Numbered from the stretch's first letter, positions 22,360 through 33,846 are shown. The stretch is DNA of 64,000 nt from Nepenthes gracilis (GCA_033239525.1 BSYO01000002.1:17394626-17458625), one strand, 5' to 3'. Notes: generated from the letters alone by a model not told the origin. Numbers and translations are program-made.

Positions 22360-24056
22360 TTCTCTCCCACTTATAAAAATTTCATCCTCAAAATTTAATG
22401 GACCTCGAAATTCAACAATTGAGGGTAACCTCCCCACATTTCTTCCTAGAGTTCCAGTTCATTTGCTAGATGGGATGATCATTACTAGAGAACCTAAACT
22501 ATCTGAATTGTCTGGGTTTCCAACATCTAATGCTTCCTATCCAAGATCAAGATTGAAACCTAACCATAAGGCAAATTCATAATTCCCACACAATGGTTTA
22601 CCTCGATCGCAAACCTACTTCCTCAATCATCGATTCGTGGGAGACTTCATGATAATCCACTAAATTAGAAAGCAGGATAATTTATTAACTATCTCTCCGA
22701 CTTAATAAAAAACCTTCCTCAGACTAATGAACTCTTACTTCAGTTCATCCTAAACCTTGTAAGCAATCACTCACTTAAAACCTCAATCATATTCTAAAAT
22801 TTATAGACTGTAAGCCTACACGGCTCCGCTACGCTACTCTGATTAACAATTCATCAGGGTAATAAGAATCCTTTTGCAACTCATAGTCATTGATTTAAAT
22901 CAGACACTTAGTAACTACACAACTAAGAAAACTCCAAGGATATCGACACGATTAAGGCAAAGCCCAAAATCCTTAAGTCATAACAAACCTCGGGAAAAAT
23001 TAGAGCAATCACCCCAAAATTCCAATATTGCCTTAGGTCATTGCCAAAACTTTAAAACCCGAATATTTAACAACTCATTACCTCGTTGGCATACTAATGA
23101 GTCAATTTACTCAATCCAAATGTATCATCCAAATTATAATAAATGGGCTATCCTAATCTGCCAATTCCACAATTAACCAAATGATATCCCTAATTCTCAC
23201 AGCCCTAACAATCTTAAAATCAAAACGGTGAGGGCTTCTCGAGATTCTCCCTACAATAACTCCGATGATGCACCAAGACATATCCAATTCGAAGATTATC
23301 GACATCTAATCATCAACATAATACTCACTTTTCTTAAAGGACACCGAGATTCATCATCATGATCCTTAAGCGGATTTCAACCGCCTGTATTGACTATGGC
23401 CATCTCTCCCTACATGACAACCTCTCAGTCCTTTAATATCATTAGACCATAATTATCTCCATAAGTAAAACCTATGAACCCTCGGAACAACGACCTCAAT
23501 TGCTATCTCTAAACTATGGTTAGGGGTAATTCTAATCATGGTTTTCTCCCCCACTTAATCAGAAAGGCAACCATCTACGATTGACATAGGGGAAAACATA
23601 ATTCAAATTCTTCCGAAGGAATCACACACTACTACAATACACTTAATCCATCAAGCATCAACCCAAATGATATGATTAACAATTATCATCCAAACCTAGA
23701 AGGTTATTTCCACACACCTTATTTCTGACGGACACTGATCGCTTCTAAGTTAGCGCTTTACAGACATTACGAAACCTCGAGAGACACCTAACAGATATCT
23801 TATCAGATTCAACTAACCTAAGGAAAAAAAACTGTGTACCCACGTGACATCACTCAGTCTTCCCTAAGTGAGCCATCGCTCAAATCCCTATAGGATCACA
23901 TTCGTGCTACCGCAGAATCCACATACCCAATATAACCTCTTCCCTTACTGAAACTCACACTTTGACTTCAATCGAGCACGTCACTAACAGCCTTCTTAAT
24001 CTATGACATAGCCCTCAAACAAGGTTCTCACTCCCTATGAATCTTTGAGTTCCTCG
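22360..24056 (-). mobile_element. Element D internal region, left (3') part
   Basis: It starts with the polypurine tract. A degenerate chromovirus 3' tail is plausible just inside it (near 22380-22480), but frames are broken throughout and I see no reliable pol motif. The rest of the internal region lies beyond element C at 60767-62612. Together they make about 3.5 kb, so D has lost much of a full gag-pol. Confidence 0.6.
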
Positions 24057-24061
24057 ATAAG
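24057..24061. other. TSD of element C, left copy (ataag)
   Basis: ataag directly precedes the LTR start and is repeated directly after the 3' LTR at 60762-60766. It links two points 36.7 kb apart as the ends of one insertion. Confidence 0.85.
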
Positions 24062-24578
24062 CATAAGGATCGAGATTTCATTATTCATAATTTGATAAGT
24101 TAAATTAATTTATATAAAATTAAGATCAATGAATAGTAAAATTTAGAAGTGAGGAACTCACACCGAAATATGATAAAAATTTATTTGATAAAACCTACTT
24201 TAATTTCAGTTAATATATGATAAAATGAATGATACGGAAGTAATTTGGTTAACGAATTCTCAATTGATTAATACTCAAATTAATTTCGGTTGATGACAAG
24301 ATAATTTGGTCACCGAATTATCAATCGATTGATAATTGAATTCAACCCGATTAATCAAACATGGTATAAATTAAATTAATTAATTAAAATGTGATATATG
24401 TATATATATGTATTTATCCCACACTCACTCACCAACACTTAGAAAATTAATTAAGAAGAAGAAGAGTGGTGGGCCTCAGTTGTGAGGGCAACCCATGGTT
24501 TCCCTCCTTTTCCCCCTAATTTTCTAGCTAATAAATTAAAAGGAGAACATGGCTAAAGAGGGTAGATGAGACGAAACA
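24062..24578 (+). mobile_element. Element C 5' LTR, piece 1
   Basis: Collinear with 54545-55060 of the 3' LTR (e.g. gagatttcattattcataa, cacactcactcaccaac, ggagaacatggcta). It is cut by the P1-M3 compound. Confidence 0.85.
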
Positions 24579-24934
24579 TGTGAGGCCCTGGAACTGAAAA
24601 CGTGATAATTAGATGTAATTAAAATGATTGAAGTCATTAAGAGGCCAAGTATGTAGTGAAAAAGTGAAAGTTAAAAGTAAAAAGTTAGAAAAATACCCGA
24701 GTTCAGCAAGCAGCCGAACGGCTCCTGCTGCGTGCCCAAGCGGCTGTAGCGAGCGGAAAATCCAGTAGCTACCCTGCTCGCCGCATGCCTGCTGGCCGCT
24801 CGAGCGTGAAAAACAGAATGTTGCCCGCTCGCTGAGCACTAGAGCGCAAAAAATAGTACACGGCCCGCTCGCTGAGCGCTCGAGGCAAGCTCGAGCGTGA
24901 CCCCGACTTTTATCCGTGTTCTGATGTCGTTTAT

Positions 24935-24942
24935 TATAAATA
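24935..24942 (+). promoter_or_regulatory. TATA box of LTR P1
   Basis: TATAAATA lies downstream of the palindrome-rich U3 and 131 bp upstream of the donor-like site. Confidence 0.65.
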
Positions 24943-25737
24943 GGAGGAGAAAGAGGGAAGTGGGAGAAAAACAGAAGAGGCACGAACGAAGAAGAGGAAG
25001 AACAAAAGAGGAAAAAGGAGAATCACTTGTTCCAATCCACCTCCGGTAGAAATAACGGTAGATCGGGCCAAGGCAAGTGTACCTCAGACATAGTTTTTCA
25101 TTTTTACTGCTTCTCTTGCTTTAAAGTTAATGAAAATGTTGTGAAAATGATGTTGATGCATGTTTAAAGTACATGAAGCATGTTTCCTTCGATTACTCGG
25201 TTAGATTTTGTGTTTATCCATGTTTATTGTAAGTTCTGGCTTCGATTTCGTGAATAAGCAGGAAAATAGTGTTCAATTTGTCTTGAAAAGTATGTGATGA
25301 AATCCTAGCTCGAAAATGTTGTGTAGTTTGAGTAAATTGCATGATTTAATATATATGCATGGCATCTATGACATTAATTTCATGAAATATGTACATGTAA
25401 GAGATCGATTTGAGTCCGAAGGTTTTAGCAAAGCCCTATGTATGAAAATGAAGAGGTTTTGATGAGTTTTAACCGTAGCTTCTGTTATATAAAAGTTAAT
25501 TGATATCGAAATGAAGCTTCCAGTATAATTCGTTTTTGAAAATATGTACCGACCTGTACCGAGGAAATTTTCATGTATACTTAAAGTTTGCTGAAAGTAT
25601 ATTGTGAAAGTCTGATTTCAAAAAAGGGGTTTTCGATAAAGAGATGGTTTCCGTTACAGTTATTTTAGGACCCGGGACTAACTACAGTCCGGATAGGTTC
25701 TCTGGCATGCCTTAGGATTTTACGGTGGTAATCGAGG

Positions 25738-25759
25738 ATAACTCTGTCCATGGAGTTAT
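25738..25759 (+). other. Hairpin 1, LTR P1
   Basis: Arms ataactc and gagttat pair perfectly around tgtccatg, just after ggtggtaatcgagg. Confidence 0.65.
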
Positions 25760-25883
25760 TTGTGGTCCGTCCTGCCCTTGGGGCATTACGGTCAGGAGGA
25801 ATTATCGTTACCAGCCTACCTTCGGGTGGCATACCGTACCGATCCCGTGAGATGGAATACCCATATGACAGTTACAGGCCTTA

Positions 25884-25906
25884 GATTGTGTGGAGTGAAC
25901 ACAATC
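25884..25906 (+). other. Conserved hairpin 2, LTR P1
   Basis: Arms gattgtgt and acacaatc pair perfectly around ggagtga. Confidence 0.75.
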
Positions 25907-26851
25907 TATCATCGATTATTCGCCCCCTCAGCTAGTAGGGTATACTGGCAGGGTCTGTACCGATATGTTATGAAGTACTGTTTACTATTTTTCCGATATG
26001 TTATGTTACCGTACTGATTACCAAATATGAAGTACCGATTACCGAATATGAAGTACCGATTACCGAATATGCAGTACCTATTACCGATATGTACTGTTAT
26101 GAAGTATCGATGACTGTTTATAGTTTACTGAATACTGTGCACCGATTACTGCTTACCATTTTCCGTTTGTTAATTAACGGTTACTGATTTCTATTTAGCA
26201 CTACTGATTTCTGATTCTAAAGTATAATACTTTCAAAGTATATTTTCTCTATTTTTAGGATTATATTCTGATTAACCGTTCTGTTTATGTATGGTTACAT
26301 GACCGTTCTGCATCACCATTTTACTGCTAATGTGCATGTACCTTGCTGGGTCTCGGCTCACTATTTTATTATTTTTCCCCTCCAGAAGAGACAGTAGAGT
26401 TACTGCCTGATGAGAAATAGTAAACAGAAAGGTGTTGTTTGAAGACTTTTGGGAACCTTAGCGCATTGGAGCTATTTTTGAAGAGCTTGTCGATGTGAAG
26501 GCTTAGCTAGAATTGTGATTTTTGTATACTGACTTTATGTTTATGGATGTTACAGAACATGTGAATTTTTGTACGAAAGCATATGATATGTAGGACTGTA
26601 AAAAAAGAAAAGCTATGCTTCTGCAGGTTATTAGTTTACTTCCGCTCTAGACTCTAGATTTACTGTACAGGTCCTAGACTGCATCTCATTATTGAACTGT
26701 TAGTGTAGTTAATGTTTTTATAAATTTGTGCCATGGATAGTACATGTGATCCTGTGTTTGTATGTTATAGGGAGAATTGTTTTGATAATCTTGTTAATTA
26801 CGTTTCTATCCTGACGGAAGCTTTTGACGAAAAAAAATCCGTTTCATCACA

Positions 26852-27735
26852 GAACAGATCCTAATCCTTATAACACCCTCCATCAAACAGATACAGAAAC
26901 TTAAATCATTTAGATCTTATAGAAATTTGAGCAGAGTTTCCTCCGTATCTAGACCAAATCTAAATATACAACCCGTATATAATAACCTGAGCAACAACTA
27001 ATCAAGTACCACAAATTCTCCTACAACACACATTCACAGGATCTCTAAGGCCATATCCATCCATGACTTTAATTTATCAATCCTATCCACTATACCGAAG
27101 TCATATAAGAGATGCCTGTTAGGACCTATACAAAACCAAAAAACATATAGCAGAAGCAACTATATCCAAAATAAAAACCTACGGAAGCATAAATATAGTT
27201 CTGACAGGATATAATACATGCCATAAATATGAATACGTAGCTCTCCTTCACAATTTCAGATGTTTTCATACAAAACAAACTAGAGTTTCTAAAATCTTCA
27301 AGATGACTTCAAGGCGCCAAATCTTATTTGCTAGCTTTAGCTAGGCCTGATCGTTCGGTATTATCTATATAGCCTTATCTGAAGGGAAGGAAAATAAAAC
27401 AGTGAGTCGAAACCCAGCAGTGTACCATAAAACATGCAAGTGAAATGCTTTGATACAGAACATAAATGCAGAAGGTCATAGAAATACCAGGGAACAAAAA
27501 CATATACATAAATCATGAGAAAAGTATGATTCCATATAAACAGGTCTTGATTATCATAATTCATGCTTCCATGTGAAACATAAGTACTCTAGGACAAAAC
27601 CATGATAAATCAGAGGAATAGAGGCATCCATGGAAATAGGAATGAAGTATAATTCTATTTAAACATGCATCAGGAATCATGAATCAGTATAGTCATGCTT
27701 CGATCATCATAAAATCGGTAAAATATGTTTCAGAA
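26852..27735 (-). mobile_element. Inverted P-family LTR fragment M1
   Basis: Collinear with the 3' part of M2 read on the minus strand: terminal spacer, gatgcc block, aacctacggaagca, acceptor-like CCCTTCAG|ATAAGG at about 27380. It stops before hairpin 2 and is tail-to-tail with P1. M3 (42105-43197) holds the other half of such an LTR, so M1 and M3 may be one LTR split by insertion. Confidence 0.7.
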
Positions 27736-27991
27736 AGCATTTTGCTTGTGTAAGGTTGAAACTAAGGTCAGAAAAGTTATTATTGAATAAGTTTGCCTTC
27801 GGACTTAGTGAATTTAGATCCGAAAAGGACATGTCAAATAATGAGGATCAAGGCAGTTCTGATGTTTAAGATTTTTCTAGGATAACCACCCGAATCTGGA
27901 AATGAATTGGAGACGTTAAGAAGGTCCCTTGACGTAGAAAATTTAAGGATCGTTAAATTTTGAGGATGAAATTTCTGTAAGCGGGGGAGAA
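27736..27991 (+). other. 3' internal end and polypurine tract before LTR P2
   Basis: attttgaggatgaaatttct then gtaagcgggggagaa lead directly into the TGTGAG start of P2. This is the usual tail of a plus-strand chromovirus (compare 49530-49579 in F). It shows that P2 was the 3' LTR of an element whose body has been lost. Confidence 0.75.
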
Positions 27992-28483
27992 TGTGAGATC
28001 CCAATCCTGGAACATGATAATTATGGAGTAATTATATTAATGAAAATCATATTTGGGTTTAAGTATAGTAGAAAATTTGGTACCGAAGCAAAATGAGGTG
28101 AAATAGGCCACGCGAGTGCAGGGAGCTTGAGCACCGCTCGTGCACCTGGTAGGCACAAAAATGTGTGAGCACTCTCTCATGGACCACCCGAGGCAAGGCA
28201 GGAGCGACCCCCGTCTATGAGAAATGCGCTCAAGCATCGCTTGAGCATGTATTTGCACAAGTGACCGCTCGAGCACCACTCGACTGGTGCTTGAGTGGTG
28301 GTCACATGAACCCACATGTGACCGGTATTCCTTCATGTTTTAAGGGATTTGGGGCTCAGTTTTGGGGAGCAGTTGACAGAGAATGAAGGATAGAAGAGAG
28401 GAAGGAGAGGGAAGAGAAAAAGAAGGGGAGAAATCTTCCGTCAAGTCCCGATCAGAGTAACGGTAACTATAGATCGAGCTCAG

Positions 28484-29709
28484 GCAAGTGTATCTCAGAC
28501 GTTATTTTCTGTTTTTACAGCTTTCCTGTATCTCAAAAATGATATTTATGCTTTAAATCTATGATTCTATATGTTTACTATAAATAATGCCAGTTTTTTC
28601 AAATTAATCAAACAGATTTCATGCTTACTTTATCTACTACTATATATGCCTCTGACGTGAAAATACATGTGTTTAGTGTTTGTTTATCGTCTAAAAATTT
28701 TGACAAAACCCAAAGCACGAAATTGAAGGGATTTAATGGTTTTAATCCAAAATTTCTGATATATAAAAGTTAATATATAACGTGATAATGTCTAGCATGT
28801 GATTTATATCTGAAAATTTTACACTAATTTATATTGCTAAATTTTTGAGGATTTTTGAAGCAAAACTGAAGGGTTTCAAACTGCTACTGTATATCCTGGA
28901 ACAAATCTAAAGGATTATAAACTGTCTCTATATATTCTGAAACAAACCTGAATGGTTTCAAACTATTTCTGTATATTCTAAAATAAAACGGAAGGATTAT
29001 AAACTGTTACTTTATATTCTGAAGCTGAAAAGGTTTTCAGTTATGAAATATGAAGGAAAAATATTTCTAATACTTTTAATTAGAACCCGAGACTGATATA
29101 TAGTGAGGTTAGGTTCTCCGGTATGCCTTAAAATATTATGGTGGCAATTGAGAATAACTTTATCCATGGAGTTATATGTTATCCGCCATTCCTCAAGGCA
29201 TTAACCTAGAAGGTAGTTACTATTACTGGCCAACACCCCTATCTTGAATCCCCTGAGAGGGCATAGATCTCGTGAGAAGGGATCTCCTGTTCCTGGTTCT
29301 GGCCTTGGATTGTGTGAAGGGAACACAATCTATCCTCGATTATTCACCCCCTCTACTAGTAGGGTCTACTAGTTGGATCCTTTACTGATTAAAAATGGAT
29401 TTTCTATAAATTATAGAATCGAGACCGATTTTACTTTCTGAAGCCTATTTACCGATTTATTATTAATGAAGCATGACAACACTGACTCCTGATTTCTAAA
29501 GCTTGATTGTTTTTGTTTTCTAACAGTTCTGTAATCTTCTGGATTATGTTCTACTATAATTTTTGTAAATCACTATTTTATAGTATTCATACTTTAATGT
29601 GCAACTGTATCCATTTTACTACATTCTATTCTGTATGAAAGTTTTACTGCATGCCTGCATGTACCTTGTTGGGGTTTGGCTCACTATTTTATTATTTTTC
29701 CTCCTCCAG
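28484..29709 (+). other. Putative GC-AG intron inside LTR P2
   Basis: Donor CTCAG|GCAAGTG. Acceptor TTTGGCTCACT, pyrimidine tract, CCTCCAG|A. Length 1226 bp. Confidence 0.55.
29308..29330 (+). other. Conserved hairpin 2, LTR P2
   Basis: Arms gattgtgt and acacaatc pair perfectly around gaaggga. Confidence 0.75.
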
Positions 29710-29921
29710 ATTAGGTTGTAGAACTAGTACCAGACAAGGAGAAGTGATCAATAGCTTAGCCTGAAGACTTCAGAGACTTGAAGTATTTCGAAGATCTTGA
29801 AAAGAAACAGTTGAATTGTAAAGACCTGATTTTTGATATATGGTTTTGTATATGGATCTTATGCATATGGATTCTTGTAGATAGAATATATGTGATACAT
29901 GTGATGAAACAGAAAAGTATG

Positions 29922-29926
29922 CTTCC
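29922..29926. other. TSD of element B, left copy (cttcc)
   Basis: cttcc is repeated directly after the insertion at 39516-39520. Removing B plus one copy restores a continuous P2 matching P1. Confidence 0.93.
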
Positions 29927-30218
29927 TGTGACGACCCGACTTTTTTTTTTATCATCAAAAGCCGTCGTCAATACTAATTCATATAATAAATAGATGAGCA
30001 TAAAAATTTTTCTTATCTTTATTCACACCCGAGATGCATTCTAAAAATAAATAATTTCATAAATCCCAAAAGTGTCACGGAAACATTCTAACATTCATAA
30101 GCAGCGGAATCAAAATTACAAGTTTCCTCAAACAAAATAAACAAAACTCCAAAAAAATCTGCTCCAGCCAGCATAACCATAGGACTCTACTCAACTTCAT
30201 CCTCCATAAGCTTGTCAT

Positions 30219-31833
30219 CTAAAAATTTGCAAGAGTGAGCTTACAAAGCCCAGCAGGATACTCACATGCAGAAATCACAAGCATACATATAATCAAAGTA
30301 TAGATCTTAATATAAATAAAATCATTATATTGTTTCTTTCTTGGTTCATATTCTTTTCATCTTATCTTCATCAAAATCATTCGGAATTCATATAATCTTT
30401 AGGGACCGGACGGGAGCGAACAACATCGAGGACGGGTTGTGTGCTACCCCACAACCTAAAGCCGTATCCCCTCATTATGCTCCCCGGGGCGGAGGTAATG
30501 CCTTTAACCCGGCATACAGGGCCATAGTCCAGAGTTCTTATGCCACCAAAAGGTCCCCTCCCGTGGCCCAGGAGGCATCCTCGAGTGTCACTCCAATATC
30601 CTTCATCCATCTTTAACAGCAAGTTTAATGGAAACTCGGTTCTTGGTTCGTGTTCTTTATTGGCCATATATCATAGTTCAAAAGTCGGAAGAGTTCCACT
30701 TGCTGTCCATAATCCATAAGTTTTCTTATTCTTTACTGAAGTTCATATCATCAAAGCCGAAGCTCATTTTTTCAAAGCAAACATCCGAAGTTAATTTTTC
30801 CGAAGCTCTTTTTAATATGTAAGCCAAAGTCCAGAAATGGAAAGCTAAGTTCATTGCCGGAGTTAATTTCCTGAAGCCGGAGTTCATTTCCTTTAATCAA
30901 AGCCGAAGTTAGTTTTCTTTCAAAACCGGAGTTCGGTGTCTTTCAAAACCGGAGTTCATTTACTTTAGTCAAAGCCGGAGTTCATTTCTTTTAATCAAAG
31001 CCGAAGTTCTTTATTTATGAAGGACGGAGCACAATTACATTATGCTCCAAAAGTCGGAAGTTCTTTAATCAGGGACGGAGTGCCGTTTCTTTTTTTTTTT
31101 TTAAAGACGGAGGACTTGGACGGAGCTCTAGACCGACGGAGTGCTTTTGTTTTAAAGAAATCCGGAGGGCCTTTCTTTTTCAAAGTCCGGAGTGCTTTCT
31201 TTGTAAAATCGGAAGTATTTTTCTTTTAAAATCCGGAGTGACTTGTCTTTAATAAATAATCCGGAGCTCAAGGGACGGAGTGGCTTTTTCTTTTAAAACC
31301 GGAGCTCAAAGGGACAGAGTGGATTTTCTTTTAAAATCCGGAGCTCAAAGGACGGAGTGGCTCATTGACGGAGTACACTTCTTTTCCTTATTCCGGAGTA
31401 CTTAAAGTCCGAAGTTTATTAAATACAAAATTCACTAAAGGCCGGAGTTCATTTTTACAGTGGACAGAGCATACTAATCAAAGGGCCGGAGTTCATTTTA
31501 TTGCTACAGTAGGCCGGAGTTCATTTTTCAAAACATAAGGCTGAAGTTTCTTTTCACAAAAGACGGAGCATATTATTTAAAGGGCCGGAGTTCATTACAG
31601 TAAGCCGGAATTCATTTTTGCTTCCTGTAAGGACGCCGCAGTTCATTTTCTTGAATCCAAATATTTACTTTGACAGAATGTTGACAGAACATTTTCTAAA
31701 ATCATGCATAACAGAATTTCATTTAAACATGCATTTCAGAGCGAACAGTAAAAATCATACTTAAACAGAATATCATATAATTTCATAGTAACATAAATAA
31801 ACATGAATTTTAGAAATAGGGTGAGTATCTTGC
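30219..31833 (-). other. Putative GC-AG intron inside the B 3' LTR
   Basis: Donor CTCAG|GCAAGAT, 92 bp downstream of TATAAATA. Acceptor GCTCACTC, then ATTTTTAG|ATGAC. Confidence 0.55.
30435..30456 (-). other. Conserved hairpin 2, B 3' LTR, covaried stem
   Basis: Arms ggttgtg and cacaacc pair perfectly around tgctaccc. The 5' LTR has the same at 37543-37564. Confidence 0.7.
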
Positions 31834-32353
31834 CTGAGTTCGTTTCTACTTTTTCCTTAGCTTTTGGCCTTCTACTTTTAGGAGAGTTTCTAGTGGTGCC
31901 TTATTCCTAAGGCCCTAAGACCCTTATTTATAGCCCTAAGTTTGGTGGCCCTCATTTATAATTTTTTCCTATTTTTCAACGTTGTTATAAATTATCCTAC
32001 ATTTCCCATGAGAATTAGCTTTCCAACACGTATCGGGAACTGCGAGACATTCAATCTTTGCTCTACCCAAAATTTCGCTTAATCGCGGACCGAACTTCTT
32101 CAACAAGTCCGACTCACATTTTACTCGGAACCGAGTGATCCGACGCGTTTTCACGCCGGGAATCCGAGTGTTTTCTTTTCGGCAAATCAAGACGCTTTTT
32201 ACTCCGAAATCCGGAGTTCATTTATTTACGAGGAAATCCGGATTTCATTTGCCCAACGAAATCAGACTTTTTTATTATGGGAATCTGACTGCATTAAGGA
32301 AATTCGACAGCAATTTCTCAATGCCAATTCCGGACTTCTTCACCTTTGGATTT

Positions 32354-32375
32354 CCGGTCAACGGGCGTTGACCGG
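32354..32375 (-). promoter_or_regulatory. Inverted W-box palindrome, B 3' LTR
   Basis: ccggtcaac and gttgaccgg form 9-base arms around gggc, 45 bp inside the LTR start. In the 5' LTR (39450-39471) one base is changed. Confidence 0.6.
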
Positions 32376-32619
32376 ACCTGATGGTTAAAATTTCCTTATT
32401 CAAATTTTGGGTCGTTACAACCTCCCCACTTATAAGAATTTTGTCCTCAAATTTTAAATAAAGTCACTAACCTCGAGAAAATAAATATGGGTATTTGTTT
32501 GAATCTCCTCCTCTCGTTCCCCAAGTTGCCTCTTCCTTGTGTGATTCTTCGAGCACCTTTACTAGAGCAATTGATTTGGTGCGTAATCTACGCTCCTTAC
32601 GATCCAAGATTTCCCTTTG

Positions 32620-33840
32620 GTTCTTCTACATAGGTTAAATCCTTGTCAACGTCGTCAAGTTCATACTCAATTACATGAGTAGGATCATGGACATACTTCG
32701 AAGCATGGACACATGAAACACATCATGTACTTCAGCCAAGTTTGGAGGCAGTGCAAGTCTGTAAGCTACTTCTCCAATCTTTTCCAGGATTTCAAAGGCC
32801 CAATAAAACGAGGCTTCAGTTTTCCTTTTACCCCGAATCTGTACTTTCCTTTGGATGGTGATACCTTTAGAAACACAAAATCGCCCTTTTCAAACTTTAA
32901 TGCCGATCTTCTCCGGTCTGCATAGCTCTTTTGTCTGCTCCGGGCTACTCTGAGATTCTCATGTAATATCCTTATCTTTTCTGCCGACTCCTTGATAATG
33001 TCTGGACCCAAAATTCTTCTATCTCCGTGTTCCTCCCAATGAATTGGCGATCTACATTTTCTCCCATATAATCCCTCAAAAGGAGCCATGCGATCTTTGG
33101 CCTAATAGCCGTTATTATATGCAAACTCTGCAAGAGCCAATGAATCATCCCAAGTCCTTTTCATCTCCGTGGATCGAGGCCCTTAACATATCCTCGAGAA
33201 CTGGATAGTCCGTTCTGATTGGCCGTCGGTTTGCGGATAAAAAGCAGTACTAAATTTTAATTCAGTACCCAATTCTTGATGTAGACTCTTCCAGAATCGT
33301 GAAACAAAGCGAGGGTCTCTATCGGATACAATAGAGGCAGGCACACCATGAAGTCTGACAATCTCGTTCACATACAGCTGGGCTAACTTACCAAGGGGGT
33401 AAGTCATCCGAATTGCCAGAAAGTAGGCTGACTTTGTTAGTCGGTCAACAACCACCCAAATAGCATCATGTTTCTTTGGCGTCATAGGTAGACCAGTTAC
33501 AAAATCCATGGCGATATCCTCCCATTTCCAGTCTGGTAATGGCATTGGTTGTAATAACCCAGACGACGGTTTTCTTTCGGCCTTTACTTGCTGACATATA
33601 AGGCATTTTTCTACATAAGCTACGATATCCCTTTTTTCATATTTCTCCACCAAAATGTCTTTTTCAAATCCTGATGCATCTTATTGGCTCCTGGGTGGAT
33701 CGTATAACGGGATCGATGGGCTTCCTTAAGAATTTTCTCTTTTAATTCTTTATTATCCGCACACATAACCGATTTCTAAATCTCAAAGCTTCATCCGATG
33801 AAATCAAAATCACTTCGTGATTCTTTATCCACTTCGCCCA
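32620..33840 (-). pseudogene. Element B integrase with GPY/F and chromo-like tail
   Basis: Integrase would insert the cDNA. An HHCC-like start lies near 33660-33790. The catalytic core is at 33183-33653 with CLICQQVKAE, MDFVTGLP (first D) and VSDRDPRF (second D). The GPY/F-type region is at 32766-33089 with FLKVSPSKGKYRF and [11 protein letters not shown]. The tail [20 protein letters not shown] near 32650-32720 leads into a degraded chromodomain-like end, typical of chromoviruses. At least two frame breaks separate these blocks, so no complete integrase can be made. Confidence 0.88.
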
Positions 33841-33846
33841 TGATCT

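Larger units (their letters stand above)
25073..26385 (+). other. Putative GC-AG intron inside LTR P1
   Basis: Donor CCAAG|GCAAGTGT matches the known GC-AG donor consensus AG|GCAAGT. The acceptor side reads CTCGGCTCACT, a pyrimidine-rich tract and CCCCTCCAG|A. The distance from the CTCAC branch-like site to AG is about 25 nt, normal for plants. Confidence 0.58.
24579..26851 (+). mobile_element. LTR P1 (2273 bp)
   Basis: It starts TGTGAGGCCC and ends TTCATCACA. It holds a U3 rich in GCTCGAGC-type palindromes (24700-24905), TATAAATA at 24935, donor AAG|GCAAGTG at 25073, hairpin 1 (25738-25759), hairpin 2 (25884-25906), acceptor CCCCTCCAG at 26385 and gatcctgtg at 26750. No PBS follows. Instead an inverted LTR begins at once (M1). 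It is the clearest uninterrupted example of the shared LTR architecture. Confidence 0.88.
29927..32419 (-). mobile_element. Element B 3' LTR (2493 bp)
   Basis: Starts tgtgacgacccgac and ends gggtcgttaca. It holds TATAAATA (31925-31932), donor CAG|GCAAGAT at 31833, many irregular ccggagttcattt repeats (30840-31640), hairpin 2 with stem ggttgtg/cacaacc (30435-30456) and acceptor at 30219. Near its U3 end (32060-32335) it differs from the 5' LTR by a cluster of small indels, often at ccgg, while elsewhere the two are almost the same. Confidence 0.95.

Noticed and set aside
22874..23176. 100-codon frame in the D interior
   Set aside because: It is on the strand opposite to D's genes, AT-rich, without motif and not supported by any homologous copy here.
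24609..24983. GC-rich open frames in U3 regions (also 28037-28386, 42909-43218, 57293-57674)
   Set aside because: They coincide with CTCGAG palindrome arrays upstream of LTR promoters, occur in several frames on both strands and have no recognisable domain.
30377..30667. Paired open frames duplicated at 30341-30667 and 37449-37775
   Set aside because: They are identical because they lie in the two LTRs of element B. They cover hairpin 2 and its surroundings and show no protein family.
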